From NCBI RefSeq assembly GCF_000621665.1, contig NZ_JHXQ01000004.1, positions 248,001 to 312,000 on the forward strand: a stretch of 64,000 nt of DNA, in the 5' to 3' direction. The translations under genes were made by a program, and so were the position numbers. Shown piece after piece: positions 1-8,927 of this stretch. Position 1 is the first letter of the stretch, and the number at the start of each line of letters is the position of its first letter. The notes beneath the pieces were generated by a model, which was not told the DNA's origin, searched no databases, and saw only the letters and a list, made by a program, of their open reading frames with translations. The stretch comes from Allorhizobium undicola ORS 992 = ATCC 700741. GTDB taxonomy: Bacteria; Pseudomonadota; Alphaproteobacteria; Rhizobiales; Rhizobiaceae.

Positions 1-1935
1 GGCAGTCTTGCACTGTTTTTCGGCTGGGTGGGCCATGCCTGGTTTACCTCGCAGGCCAGGCTGCGGCGTATTGCCGGTCTGCCGCCACTGCGCCGGGAGC
101 GGGCCGACTTCGATCAACCCTATGATTTCAACGAGGACGGCGAATTTGCCGCGCCGCTGGCGGAGCCACGCGGCGAACGCCGCGCCGATCCCTCCTTCGC
201 GCCTGCGACCCGCCGCCGGATCGGTGCACCTTCGGTTGCCCTTGAAGACGAACTGGACATGCCGATGCCGGACCTGCGGGCCAGAGGCCGCTCGCATGAC
301 GACATTCTCTTCGATGACGAGGAAGACGATCCGGCCCCCCAGCCTGCGCGCCGCCGCGTAGCGCCGCCGCCGGCGGAACGCTCGCGCCCCGCCACCTTCG
401 TGCCGAACAATGGCCGCGGCTACCAATTGCCATCCATCGAGCTTCTGGCGCCGCCACGCAGCGTTGCCAAGGATGCCAGCCTCTCCGCCGACCAGCTCGA
501 ACACAATGCCCGCATGTTGGAAGGCGTTCTGGAAGACTTTGGCGTCAAGGGCGACATCATCGAAGTGCGCCCCGGCCCCGTCGTCACCCTTTATGAACTG
601 GAACCCGCGCCGGGCATCAAATCCTCCCGCGTCATCGGGCTTGCCGATGACATTGCACGCTCCATGAGTGCCATCGCCGCCCGTGTCGCGGTCGTGCCCG
701 GCCGCAATGCCATTGGCATCGAGCTACCCAATCGCAGCCGTGAAACGGTCTTCCTGCGCGAATTGCTGTCCAACCGTGAATTCGAAGGCTCCAAGGCCAA
801 GCTGCCCATGGCGCTGGGCAAGACCATCGGTGGCGAACCGGTGATTGCCGATCTTGCCAAGATGCCGCATCTTCTGGTCGCCGGCACCACCGGCTCCGGC
901 AAGTCGGTGGCGGTCAACACCATGATCCTGTCGCTGATCTACCGCCTGCCGCCGGAGAAATGCCGCCTCATCATGATCGACCCGAAAATGCTGGAACTGT
1001 CGATCTATGACGGTATTCCGCATCTGCTCTCCCCCGTCGTCACCGATCCGAAGAAGGCCGTCGTGGCGCTGAAATGGACGGTGCGGGAGATGGAAGAGCG
1101 CTACAAGAAAATGTCAAAGATCGGTGTGCGCAACATCGACGGCTTCAACAGCCGCGTCGAGCAGGCCATCGAGAAGGGCGAGGTTTTGACCCGCACCGTG
1201 CAGACCGGATTCGACCGGCAGACAGGCGAGGCCATCTATGAAACCGAAACCTTCGACCTGAAACCCATTCCCTATATCGTCGTCATCATCGACGAAATGG
1301 CCGACCTGATGATGGTTGCAGGCAAGGACATCGAGGGCGCGGTGCAGCGACTGGCGCAAATGGCGCGCGCTGCGGGCATCCACGTCATCATGGCCACGCA
1401 GCGCCCCTCGGTGGATGTCATTACCGGCACGATCAAGGCAAACTTCCCCACGCGCATCTCCTTCCAGGTCACATCCAAGATCGACAGCCGCACCATTCTG
1501 GGCGAGCAGGGCGCGGAACAATTGCTGGGCATGGGCGACATGCTCTACATGGCGGGCGGCGGGCGCATCCAGCGCGTTCACGGGCCATTCGTCTCCGACA
1601 ACGAGGTGGAAGACATCGTTGCCTATCTGAAAACGCAAGGCGCGCCCGACTATCTGGATGCCGTCACCATCGACGAGGATGACGAAGACGGCGGCGGCCC
1701 TGCCGGAACCGGCAATCTTGCTGAATCCGACGATCCCTACGATCAGGCGGTCGCCATCGTGCTGCGCGACGGCAAGGCCTCGACCTCCTACATCCAGCGC
1801 CGCCTGGGCATCGGCTACAACAGGGCCGCCTCGCTCATCGAGCGCATGGAGCAGGAAGGGATTATCGGCCCCGCCAATCACGCCGGCAAGCGCGAGATCC
1901 TTGTTCCAACCGAAGCCGACATCGTGGAGCGTTGA
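1..1935 (+). CDS. ftsK: DNA translocase FtsK (5' end cut by window)
   Basis: Membrane-anchored septal DNA pump that clears and resolves chromosome termini during division. The reading frame is open from base 1, so the start lies outside; 644 residues are visible. The first ~20 residues ([14 protein letters not shown]) look like the end of the last transmembrane helix. An acidic/Arg-rich linker follows, then the RecA-like motor with Walker [13 protein letters not shown] (about residue 295) and Walker [11 protein letters not shown] (about 427). The C-terminal winged-helix gamma domain (about 578-638, [20 protein letters not shown]) would read KOPS sites. Roughly 200 N-terminal residues are missing compared with typical family length. 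lolA and xth follow on the same strand, an order I recall from other Rhizobiales. Confidence 0.97.
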   Translation, partial: GSLALFFGWVGHAWFTSQARLRRIAGLPPLRRERADFDQPYDFNEDGEFAAPLAEPRGERRADPSFAPATRRRIGAPSVALEDELDMPMPDLRARGRSHDDILFDDEEDDPAPQPARRRVAPPPAERSRPATFVPNNGRGYQLPSIELLAPPRSVAKDASLSADQLEHNARMLEGVLEDFGVKGDIIEVRPGPVVTLYELEPAPGIKSSRVIGLADDIARSMSAIAARVAVVPGRNAIGIELPNRSRETVFLRELLSNREFEGSKAKLPMALGKTIGGEPVIADLAKMPHLLVAGTTGSGKSVAVNTMILSLIYRLPPEKCRLIMIDPKMLELSIYDGIPHLLSPVVTDPKKAVVALKWTVREMEERYKKMSKIGVRNIDGFNSRVEQAIEKGEVLTRTVQTGFDRQTGEAIYETETFDLKPIPYIVVIIDEMADLMMVAGKDIEGAVQRLAQMARAAGIHVIMATQRPSVDVITGTIKANFPTRISFQVTSKIDSRTILGEQGAEQLLGMGDMLYMAGGGRIQRVHGPFVSDNEVEDIVAYLKTQGAPDYLDAVTIDEDDEDGGGPAGTGNLAESDDPYDQAVAIVLRDGKASTSYIQRRLGIGYNRAASLIERMEQEGIIGPANHAGKREILVPTEADIVER

Positions 1936-1975
1936 CCGGCATAACCGGCCACGGGAACGCCCGGCGGCGTCCATC

Positions 1976-2023
1976 GTTAACAAGGCCGGGCGTTAACAAG
2001 GTCGGGCGTTAACACGGTCGGGC
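1976..2023. repeat. Three tandem 16-bp repeats with GTTAAC
   Basis: Three direct copies (1976-1991, 1992-2007, 2008-2023) of GTTAACAAGGYCGGGC, differing at one or two bases, lie in the gap between ftsK and lolA. Each begins with the palindrome GTTAAC, so these hexamers recur every 16 bp. Nothing else is evident in the 1936-2176 gap. Function unknown. Confidence 0.85.
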
Positions 2024-2176
2024 CTTGGCCTGCCGCGCCGGAAGATTCTTGCGGCTTTGCGGCACCGGCCTTGTCCTAACCCGTTGAAACACCCCGCTCC
2101 ATTGCCCATCTCACAATCATGTATCCGTCATCATCGCGCCTGCTTGATGATGAAGAAGAGACAAAAGGAGACGAGA

Positions 2177-2842
2177 ATGATGAAAAAGACTGCCGCCGCA
2201 CAGCGGCCTTTTGTCGAACTGAAGCGACGGAATTTTCTGGGCATGGCAGCGGCCGGGGTTTTTGCGGCAGGCGGCGTTGCCATTGCCGGGCCCGCCTTTG
2301 CCCAGGCTGAATCCAGCACCGCCCAGAAAATCGCCGACCATTTTTCCAGCGTGAAAACCATGATGGGCGAATTCGTGCAATTCGGCCCGCGCGGCGAACA
2401 GACGGCTGGCAAGTTCTACATCCAGCGCCCCGGCAAGCTTCGCTTCAACTATGAACAGCCCTCGCCGATGCGCGTCATTTCCGATGGACGCAACGTGGCC
2501 ATCGGAAATCTGAAAATGAAGACCTGGGATGTCTACCCGCTTTCCAAAACACCGCTCAGCCTGCTTTTGTCGGACCGGATCGACCTGACCCACCAGATGG
2601 TCCGGCAGGTCAAGGAAGAGCAGGATCTCACCACCATCGTGCTGGGCGACAAATCGATCTTCGGCGATCAGACGATCACGCTGATGTTCGATCCCAAAAC
2701 CTTCGAATTGCGCCAGTGGACCGTGACCGATGCCCAGGGCAAGGATACCTCCGTCACGATATTCAATGTGCAGCAGGGCGTAAACTTCGATGACAAGGTC
2801 TTCACCGTGCCCTATGACGACATCAACAAGCGCGGCCAGTAA
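2177..2842 (+). CDS. lolA: LolA-type outer-membrane lipoprotein carrier with Tat-like signal
   Basis: Periplasmic chaperone that accepts lipoproteins from LolCDE and passes them to the outer membrane. The frame opens at 2057, but AAAGGAG at 2163-2169 points to ATG 2177, giving 221 residues. The signal sequence carries KRRNFLG (residues 16-22), then a hydrophobic stretch and AFA|QA (cleavage about residue 42). This resembles a twin-arginine signal rather than the usual Sec signal. The mature part has the LolA features GKFYIQRPGKLRFNYE and a beta-rich fold ending near residue 215. It lies between ftsK and xth. The family assignment is firm; Tat export is inference from the motif. Confidence 0.9.
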   Translation: MMKKTAAAQRPFVELKRRNFLGMAAAGVFAAGGVAIAGPAFAQAESSTAQKIADHFSSVKTMMGEFVQFGPRGEQTAGKFYIQRPGKLRFNYEQPSPMRVISDGRNVAIGNLKMKTWDVYPLSKTPLSLLLSDRIDLTHQMVRQVKEEQDLTTIVLGDKSIFGDQTITLMFDPKTFELRQWTVTDAQGKDTSVTIFNVQQGVNFDDKVFTVPYDDINKRGQ

Positions 2843-2913
2843 CCGCGCGGCAAGGGACATGCCCGCCACCTCGCCGGTGCTGGCATGTCCGCTTATGGCG
2901 CAAGGATGCTCGC

Positions 2914-3717
2914 ATGGCCTTTTCTCTTACCACCTGGAACATCAATTCCGTCCGCTTGCGTATGCCCATCGTGCAGCGTTTCGTGGAGAGCTTTCAGCCA
3001 GACATTTTGTGCTTGCAGGAAATAAAGTGCCAGAATCACGAGTTTCCGATGGCGGAGATGACAGCCCTTGGCTATCCGCATATCGTCGTCCATGGCCAGA
3101 AAGGCTATCACGGCGTTGCCATTGCCTCGCGCTTCCCCCTTACCGAAGATCACCGGCAGGATTATTGCGGTGTCGGCGACAGCCGCCATATCTCGGTGAT
3201 CTTCGAGCGCGGCGGCAAGCGTATTCGCCTTCATAACTTCTATGTTCCGGCCGGTGGCGACGAACCTGACCGCAACATCAATCCGAAATTCGGTCACAAG
3301 CTTGATTTTCTGGAGGAGATGAAGGCGCTATCGGCAAGCGCCGAAGCCGGAACTTCGGCCATCCTCGTCGGCGACCTCAACATCGCCCCTCTGGAAAACG
3401 ACGTCTGGTCGCACAAGCAATTGCTGAAAATCGTTTCGCATACGCCGGTGGAAACGGAAGGCCTCACGCAGGTTATCCGCCGTGGCGGCTGGGTGGACCT
3501 GATGCGCGAACTGGTGCCTGCCAGCGAAAAACTCTATACGTGGTGGAGCTACCGCGCGAAGGACTGGGACGCAGCCGATCGCGGACGCCGCCTCGACCAT
3601 ATATGGTCTTCTCCCGATCTGCGCCCGGCCCTGCAACGCATCGATATTTTACGTGAGGCTCGCGGCTGGGAAAAGCCGTCGGACCACGCGCCGGTAACGG
3701 TCCACTTCGACCTGTAA
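2914..3717 (+). CDS. xth: Exodeoxyribonuclease III (AP endonuclease)
   Basis: Mg-dependent base-excision repair enzyme of the exonuclease-endonuclease-phosphatase fold. It cleaves 5' of abasic sites and removes 3' blocking groups. The 267 residues match the usual length for the family. Visible motifs in order are TWNINSVRLR (N-terminal metal-site Asn), LCLQEIKCQ (metal-binding Glu near residue 35), GDLNIAP (about 151) and the C-terminal SDHAPV catalytic Asp-His. Start ATG 2914 is the only sensible one, 71 bp after lolA. The next gene is convergent. Confidence 0.96.
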   Translation: MAFSLTTWNINSVRLRMPIVQRFVESFQPDILCLQEIKCQNHEFPMAEMTALGYPHIVVHGQKGYHGVAIASRFPLTEDHRQDYCGVGDSRHISVIFERGGKRIRLHNFYVPAGGDEPDRNINPKFGHKLDFLEEMKALSASAEAGTSAILVGDLNIAPLENDVWSHKQLLKIVSHTPVETEGLTQVIRRGGWVDLMRELVPASEKLYTWWSYRAKDWDAADRGRRLDHIWSSPDLRPALQRIDILREARGWEKPSDHAPVTVHFDL

Positions 3718-3794
3718 CCCGCAAGCAGACCTGAAAAAGCCGCCCCACATGGAGCGGCCCGCCCCTTGCAGCCTCAAGGCCGCCGCTGCGCATG

Positions 3795-5144
3795 TCAGGA
3801 AGACGTGCCGGCCCTCGCATAGCCCAGCTCTGCTGCGGCCTCGCCTTCCCATTCGGGCGGGCTCACCGCGTCCGCAACGGCAACAATCCCCTTGGGCGAG
3901 GAAAAACGCGGCGGCGGGGTCATGAAGGCGTCCGGTTCATTCACGCGGTCTTCCGTGATCCTTGCGACCATGGCATCGATAGCGGCCTTGCGGCCTTCAG
4001 AATTGAAGAAATCGCCCTTTACCTGGATCGTCCCCGCCATGGCGTGCACCAGATCACTGATAAGCTGCGGATCGACCGGCTGAGGACGCAGCCAGAAATC
4101 CTCCAGCCGCCCCTGATGCGTCAGGCCCGGCATATCGAACACGGCAGCGCCAAGCACGATCGTCGGCTTCAAGGCCCGCAGACTATGAAGACCAACCGTA
4201 GAGTTCACCACCACAACGCCCTTGGCATGTTCCAGCATGTCATGCAGATTGCCCTCGTCAATGAAGATCACCCGGTCTTCCATGCCGAATTCCCGACAGA
4301 GCGCCTTCACCACCTTGTCCCACCGCTCCAGGCCGTTATCCAGCGGATGCTGCTTGAACACCAGCCGGCTGCTTTTCGGGGCATGACGCGCAAAGGAGGA
4401 GACGACCTGCCGCATCATCTCCCGCAGGTGCCGATAGGGCGAGTTGGCGCGGATCTGGTAGTCGCTTTGCAATTGCAGGGCCACGACGAAAAAGTCCTGA
4501 TCGTGGTCTTCCAGGAAGCCTTCCGGCAGCGCCTTGGCCTTGCGTCCGAATTTCAGCAGCCATGGCAGATAATCCACCAGCGCCGAATAATATTTGTCGG
4601 CGGTATAGAGCGGGTAGAACGGCCGCCCGAAGAAATTCAGCAGATTGTAGACGACCTCGTTGAAGGCCTCCTGATCGAAGGTATGCGGATATTGCACCAT
4701 CAGATTGGCCGGTTCGACCTTCGCCGCGATCTCGCGAATACGGGCCGGATCGTTGGGGAAATGCGAAAACCGGCCCATTCCGCCGCGCTCCAGCGTGATC
4801 CAGTCGGGCCGCAGATAGCCCCATTCCACGGCGTGACATTGCACATCCATGGTCGCGGCAAGACGTGCAGCCTCACGATGATAAGGCAGCCGATCGGCAT
4901 AATAGACGATGTCGGTCACGCCATGCTTTTCGATCAGGCGCTTGAGATAATGCGGCCAGGACGTCAAGGTGCCACGGTAATTCAATCCGCCCCGCTTGCG
5001 CCAGAAAAGCCGGTCGCCGAGCGTGAAATTCACACGAAGCGTCTTTGAGCCCTGCGCCTCGAAAGCCTTTGCAAATTCGCTCCAAAATACCGAGGGCGGC
5101 CCCTGGAGGAATAGCACGGTCTTTTCTCTGGCCTGCAAAGTCAT
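3795..5144 (-). CDS. KpsS-like capsular polysaccharide protein (candidate Kdo transferase), copy A
   Basis: Capsule-synthesis family (Pfam Capsule_synth, KpsS/KpsC/LipB; RkpJ type in rhizobia). Characterised members add beta-Kdo to a lipid to start the capsule linker. Visible family landmarks are LFLQGPPSVFW at the N-terminus, EWGYLRPDWITLE (about residue 109), KQHPLDNGLERW (about 270) and VVVNSTVGLHSL (about 313). The length of 449 residues suits KpsS rather than the two-module KpsC. ATG 5144 is chosen over 5162 because AGGGAG lies 9 bases upstream and the N-terminus then aligns with the paralogue starting at 5262. The two genes are divergent, about 117 bp apart. The acceptor lipid cannot be read from sequence; the cluster suggests a PKS-made lipid. 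Confidence 0.85.
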   Translation of the reverse strand: MTLQAREKTVLFLQGPPSVFWSEFAKAFEAQGSKTLRVNFTLGDRLFWRKRGGLNYRGTLTSWPHYLKRLIEKHGVTDIVYYADRLPYHREAARLAATMDVQCHAVEWGYLRPDWITLERGGMGRFSHFPNDPARIREIAAKVEPANLMVQYPHTFDQEAFNEVVYNLLNFFGRPFYPLYTADKYYSALVDYLPWLLKFGRKAKALPEGFLEDHDQDFFVVALQLQSDYQIRANSPYRHLREMMRQVVSSFARHAPKSSRLVFKQHPLDNGLERWDKVVKALCREFGMEDRVIFIDEGNLHDMLEHAKGVVVVNSTVGLHSLRALKPTIVLGAAVFDMPGLTHQGRLEDFWLRPQPVDPQLISDLVHAMAGTIQVKGDFFNSEGRKAAIDAMVARITEDRVNEPDAFMTPPPRFSSPKGIVAVADAVSPPEWEGEAAAELGYARAGTSS

Positions 5145-5240
5145 CAAAAACTGCTCCCTCATTCAGCCTCGGCGCAACTTCTTATAGTCCAAGCCCCGGA
5201 AATATCCTATCACTTCCTTACCACAGAAGCCCACAAAACA

Positions 5241-5255
5241 TTAACCAAGCCTTAA
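5241..5255. promoter_or_regulatory. Possible CtrA-type box
   Basis: TTAACCAAGCCTTAA fits the alphaproteobacterial CtrA half-site pattern TTAA-N7-TTAA. It sits between the divergent KpsS-like genes, only 6 bases before GTG 5262. That is unusually close for an activator site, so it could repress that gene, act on the divergent one, or be chance. Confidence 0.3.
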
Positions 5256-5261
5256 TTCACC

Positions 5262-6548
5262 GTGACAAATCCTCGCAAATTCCTCTTCCTCCAAGGTCCG
5301 GCCTCTCCCTTTCTGCGGGTATTGGCCGAGGCGCTGGAGCAGCGGCACGCAAGTGTGATGAAGGTCAATATCTGTCTGGGCGATGTGATCTTCTGGCGGC
5401 GGCAGCCATCCGTCTTCTTTTCCGGCCGGGAAAGCGAATGGCCGGCCTTCCTCGAAAAACTGCTGAAAAAAGAGAATATCACCGACATTCTGATGCTGGG
5501 TGACGGGCGGGCGAAACATGCCAGCGCCATTGCCGTCGCCCGGCGCCTTGGGCTTCATGTGCATATTTTCGAACATGGCTATCTCCGGCCCGACTGGCTG
5601 ACGCTCGAACCCTTCGGCATGTCCAGCCAGTCCTGTTTTCCGGCAGACCCGCAGGCCATTCGCACGCTTGCCCGGCAATGTCCCGAAACAGTGCAGGCAG
5701 CGCCCCGCTACAGCAACAATTTCCTCAGATATGCGCTCTACGACCTCGCCTTCCACATTCCAAATGTCTTGCTGGGCTGGCTCGCTCATCCGTATTACCG
5801 CGCGCATGGGCCGGTTCATCCCGCTGTCGAATATGCGGGCTGGATCGGCAAGGCGCTGACACGTTCGGCGCGGCAGGCAAAGGCAAGCCAGCTACAGTCC
5901 CTCTATCTTGGGCAGGGCGCGCCCTTTTTCTTTTTCCCCCTGCAATTGCCCGGGGATTACCAGATCCGCCACCACGCCCCTACCGGAAACCTGATGACCA
6001 TCATGGAGGCCGTGGTCGCCTCCTTTGCCCGACACGCTCCCGCGCAGGCCCGCCTGCTGTTCAAGGCCCACCCCATCGACAACGGCCTCAATCGCTGGCC
6101 CGCCCGCATCGCGGCCATGGCCGCACGGCACGGCCTCAGCGACCGGGTGGATTTCATCGATGGCGGCAATCTCGATATTCTCATTGCCGCCAGCAGGGGT
6201 GTGGTCACGGTCAACTCCACTGTCGGCCTCACCGCGCTTCAGGCGCAAGTTCCGGTCATTGCACTGGCACCTGCCATTTACGATGTGCCGGGATTAACCC
6301 ATCAGGCCAGCCTTGCCAGCTTCTGGAATGCCCCGGAGCCGCCCGATCCGCTGCTCCTCAACGATCTCATCCGCGCCATGACCGGCACGATCCAGCTACG
6401 CGGCGGCTTTCTTGATCCGCAATCCGTCGCCGACGGCGCACAGGCCATGGCCGGGATGCTTCTTGCCCCCTCGCCCCTGCCCTCCGAGCCCGCAGCAGAG
6501 CGCGGAAAATATCGCTACGACTCAGAAATCCGCGCCGCCTTCGCGTGA
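5262..6548 (+). CDS. KpsS-like capsular polysaccharide protein (candidate Kdo transferase), copy B
   Basis: Paralogue of the divergently transcribed gene ending at 3795. It shares LFLQGPASPF, EHGYLRPDWLTLE, KAHPIDNGLNRW, VTVNSTVGLTAL and VPGLTHQASL in the same order. The 428 residues fit a single-module KpsS-like enzyme, probably cytoplasmic or loosely membrane-bound, acting on the lipid acceptor of a surface polysaccharide. The start is GTG 5262 (MTNPRKFLFLQG) with no good Shine-Dalgarno sequence, so the exact start is uncertain. Its 3' end converges on the SDR gene ending at 6585. Two diverged copies suggest successive Kdo additions or different acceptors; that is inference. Confidence 0.85.
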   Translation: MTNPRKFLFLQGPASPFLRVLAEALEQRHASVMKVNICLGDVIFWRRQPSVFFSGRESEWPAFLEKLLKKENITDILMLGDGRAKHASAIAVARRLGLHVHIFEHGYLRPDWLTLEPFGMSSQSCFPADPQAIRTLARQCPETVQAAPRYSNNFLRYALYDLAFHIPNVLLGWLAHPYYRAHGPVHPAVEYAGWIGKALTRSARQAKASQLQSLYLGQGAPFFFFPLQLPGDYQIRHHAPTGNLMTIMEAVVASFARHAPAQARLLFKAHPIDNGLNRWPARIAAMAARHGLSDRVDFIDGGNLDILIAASRGVVTVNSTVGLTALQAQVPVIALAPAIYDVPGLTHQASLASFWNAPEPPDPLLLNDLIRAMTGTIQLRGGFLDPQSVADGAQAMAGMLLAPSPLPSEPAAERGKYRYDSEIRAAFA

Positions 6549-6560
6549 CCCGATAGCAGC

Positions 6561-6593
6561 CGGAAAACCGCTACGCACTTTTCCTCAAAATGC
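6561..6593. repeat. Degenerate fragment of dispersed repeat family B
   Basis: CGGAAAACCGC...ACTTTTCCTCAAAATGCTTT in the convergent gap resembles the reverse complement of the repeat at 20076. It is shortened and diverged, and extends a few bases into the 3' end of the SDR gene. Confidence 0.5.
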
Positions 6594-7367
6594 TTTGAAC
6601 CAACGATAGATCAAAGGTCTGACCAGCGAGCCGAAACGGGCCAATGCCCAGAGCGTGAGACCGAAATGGATTTCATGTCGGTTGCGGCGAAGGCCTTGGT
6701 AAATCTGTGTGGCCACGTCATCTGCCGTCCAGGGCTGCACCTTGCCCATCAGGCGCTCCGCCTCGGGGCTTCGCAGTGGCAGTTCCGCTTCCAGTTGCGG
6801 CGTATCCGTATCCGGTGGAAAGCAGATTGCAATGCGAAGGGACGTACCCGCCGCTTCCTGCCGAAGCGAATCGGCCAGACCGACAAGGGCAGCCTTCGTG
6901 GCGCAATAGGGCGCATAGCCATGCAGGCCGATATGGGCGGCACCGGAGGAGATGAACACCATCTGTCCCCCATGCTCTTTCATGGAAGGCCATAGCAGCT
7001 TTGCCGCGTAGATCGTGCCAAGCAGATTGGTTTCCACCTGCCTGCGCAACATGGCCGTATCCTGCCTTTCCAGCGAGGCGGGATGCACCACGCCCGCCGA
7101 CGTCACCAGAAGATCACAAGGGCCGAAGCGCTCCTGTGCCGCCTTCAAAGCCTCACCCAGGGCGTCGAAATCGGCCACATCGGCACCGTAACATCCGTGC
7201 CGACTGTCCGCTCCCAGCAACAGGGCCGCCTCTGCCAGTCTTTGCGGCGAACGGCCGATCAGACTGACCGCCGCCCCCTGAAGCGCATAGAGCCGCGCCA
7301 GTGCCAGACCAATTCCGCTCGACCCGCCGGTTATGATGACATGGCGCGGCAAAAAGCCGGGTTGCAT
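6585..7367 (-). CDS. rkpH: Short-chain reductase resembling 3-ketosphinganine reductase (RkpH type)
   Basis: NAD(P)H-dependent Rossmann-fold reductase of 260 residues. Visible features are the cofactor loop TGGSSGIGLAL near the N-terminus, the Ser of VFISSGA, the catalytic YCATK, and FPPDTDTP about residue 190. PPDTDTP in that position is a hallmark I recall from eukaryotic 3-ketodihydrosphingosine reductase (KDSR/TSC10), which reduces the product of serine palmitoyltransferase. ATG 7367 lies one base after the stop of the upstream alpha-oxoamine synthase (TGACATG), so the two are translationally coupled. This supports reduction of the 3-keto product made by that enzyme. The C-terminus is basic and amphipathic (RPLIYRWFKAF), possibly membrane-associating. 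Confidence 0.85.
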   Translation of the reverse strand: MQPGFLPRHVIITGGSSGIGLALARLYALQGAAVSLIGRSPQRLAEAALLLGADSRHGCYGADVADFDALGEALKAAQERFGPCDLLVTSAGVVHPASLERQDTAMLRRQVETNLLGTIYAAKLLWPSMKEHGGQMVFISSGAAHIGLHGYAPYCATKAALVGLADSLRQEAAGTSLRIAICFPPDTDTPQLEAELPLRSPEAERLMGKVQPWTADDVATQIYQGLRRNRHEIHFGLTLWALARFGSLVRPLIYRWFKAF

Positions 7368-7368
7368 G

Positions 7369-8745
7369 TCAGCCACCAGCCATGCTGGCCAGCAATTTCT
7401 GGACATCCATGGAACCGATGCCGAAGTTGCGGGCCGTCAACTCGCCCAGATGCTGCGCCGTCAAATCCACGGCGCGGTTGATCTGTTCCTCGCTATGGGC
7501 GCTGGTGATGAAGAAGCGCAACCGCGCCAGACCTTCCGGCACCGCCGGATAAATGATCGGCAGGGCATTGATCCCCTCTTCGAACAATTGATTGGACAGC
7601 GCCACCGCCCGCAAGGAATCGGCCACGATGACCGGAACGACCGAAAAGCCTTCGCTAAGGCCGGTATCGAGACCCTTTTGCCGGGCGCGCTCCAAAAAAA
7701 TCCGGCTATTGTCGCGCAGACGCTGAACGCGGCCCGGCTCCTCCTGCAAGATCTTCAGGCTCTCCAGCGCCGACGCGGCCAAGGCCGGTGCCAGGCCGAC
7801 GCTGTAGACGAAGCCGCCTGCCTGCGCCTTCAGCAGCGTGATCAGCGCTTCGCTTCCGGCGATATAGCCGCCGCAACTGCATGTGGTTTTGGAGAGCGTT
7901 CCCATCCAGATATCCACGTCGCGGGCATCGAGGCCAAAATGCTCGAACGTCCCCCGCCCCGTCGACCCAAGCACGCCAAGCGAATGCGCCTCGTCCATCA
8001 TCAGCCAGAAGCCGAAGCGCTGCTTCAGCGCCAAAAGCCCCGGCAGGTCGGCGAAATCGCCGTCCATGGAGAAAATGCCCTCGGAAATCACCAGCACACG
8101 CTCATGCTGGGGCGCAATGGTCGAAAGGATCCGCTCCAGATCGGCCATGTCATTGTGCTTGTAGAAGCGGCGGTTGGCGCCGGAAAGCTTGATGCCGGTC
8201 AGCGCGCTGTTGTGAATGAACTCGTCATGAATGACCAGATCCTTCGGCCCCATGAGACAGCCGATCGCCGTGACATTGGTGAGATAACCGCTGACAAAAC
8301 AGACTGCGTCCTCAACGCCGTAGATTGCGGCAATCGCCGTTTCCAGTTCGCCGTGAATGGTACGCTCACCGGCCACCACACGGCTTGCCGAAGCCGAAAT
8401 TCCGTAGCGGGCAATGGCATTCGCCGCCGCGCGCTGCACGCGGCCATCCCCGTTCAGGCCGAGATAGTCGTAGGAGGCAAAATTATCATAGCTGCGATTG
8501 CCGATCAGCGCGGTCGGGCCGCTCGTGCCTTCATGGCCGCGATAGAAGGGGTTGGCCATGCCCAGTTGCTGGCTGGCCATTTCCTGCAATTTCACCTGCT
8601 TGTATTCCGGCAGATCGGCAAAGCCGGGCTGCTGGCGCGTGACCTGCTGCTGCAATTGCTCGCTGCGCACGCTGCGGCCCTGCTCGACATTCTTCTGCAC
8701 GCCGCGCATACGGGCCAACAGGTCCTGACGCTTGTTCTCATTCAT
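7369..8745 (-). CDS. rkpG: PLP-dependent alpha-oxoamine synthase (RkpG type)
   Basis: Member of the 8-amino-7-oxononanoate synthase / 2-amino-3-ketobutyrate CoA ligase / serine palmitoyltransferase family. These condense an acyl thioester with an amino acid with loss of CO2. 458 residues; an N-terminal extension of about 90 residues precedes the core. Core motifs are SYDYLGL, VIHDEFIHNSALTG, MMDEAHSLGVLG (PLP-ring Asp and His) and GTLSKTTCSCGG, where the Lys should form the PLP aldimine. Start ATG 8745 has AGGGA 8 bases upstream; the frame opens earlier at 8898. It lies 182 bp after the PKS and is coupled to the SDR. The likely acyl donor is the PKS ACP. The amino-acid substrate (serine, glycine or alanine) is not readable. 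Confidence 0.88.
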   Translation of the reverse strand: MNENKRQDLLARMRGVQKNVEQGRSVRSEQLQQQVTRQQPGFADLPEYKQVKLQEMASQQLGMANPFYRGHEGTSGPTALIGNRSYDNFASYDYLGLNGDGRVQRAAANAIARYGISASASRVVAGERTIHGELETAIAAIYGVEDAVCFVSGYLTNVTAIGCLMGPKDLVIHDEFIHNSALTGIKLSGANRRFYKHNDMADLERILSTIAPQHERVLVISEGIFSMDGDFADLPGLLALKQRFGFWLMMDEAHSLGVLGSTGRGTFEHFGLDARDVDIWMGTLSKTTCSCGGYIAGSEALITLLKAQAGGFVYSVGLAPALAASALESLKILQEEPGRVQRLRDNSRIFLERARQKGLDTGLSEGFSVVPVIVADSLRAVALSNQLFEEGINALPIIYPAVPEGLARLRFFITSAHSEEQINRAVDLTAQHLGELTARNFGIGSMDVQKLLASMAGG

Positions 8746-8927
8746 CCGAAATTTCCCTATCGCGGCAGGCCTGCGCCATGCGAGCCTGCCGGTCATGCCC
8801 CTCGCGGATTTGATGCCGCATGGATGACGGCTGTCCGAATTATTCCCTTGAGTGAATTGTGACACCGGAATGTCGGAAATGACAAGGCCATCCTGCACGG
8901 AATGTCAAATTCCGGCACAGAACGGCC

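Noticed and set aside
3792-5048. 418-codon plus-strand frame opposite a KpsS-like gene
   Set aside because: Starts in the 3' flank of xth with no motif; the minus-strand gene carries the conserved Capsule_synth motifs.
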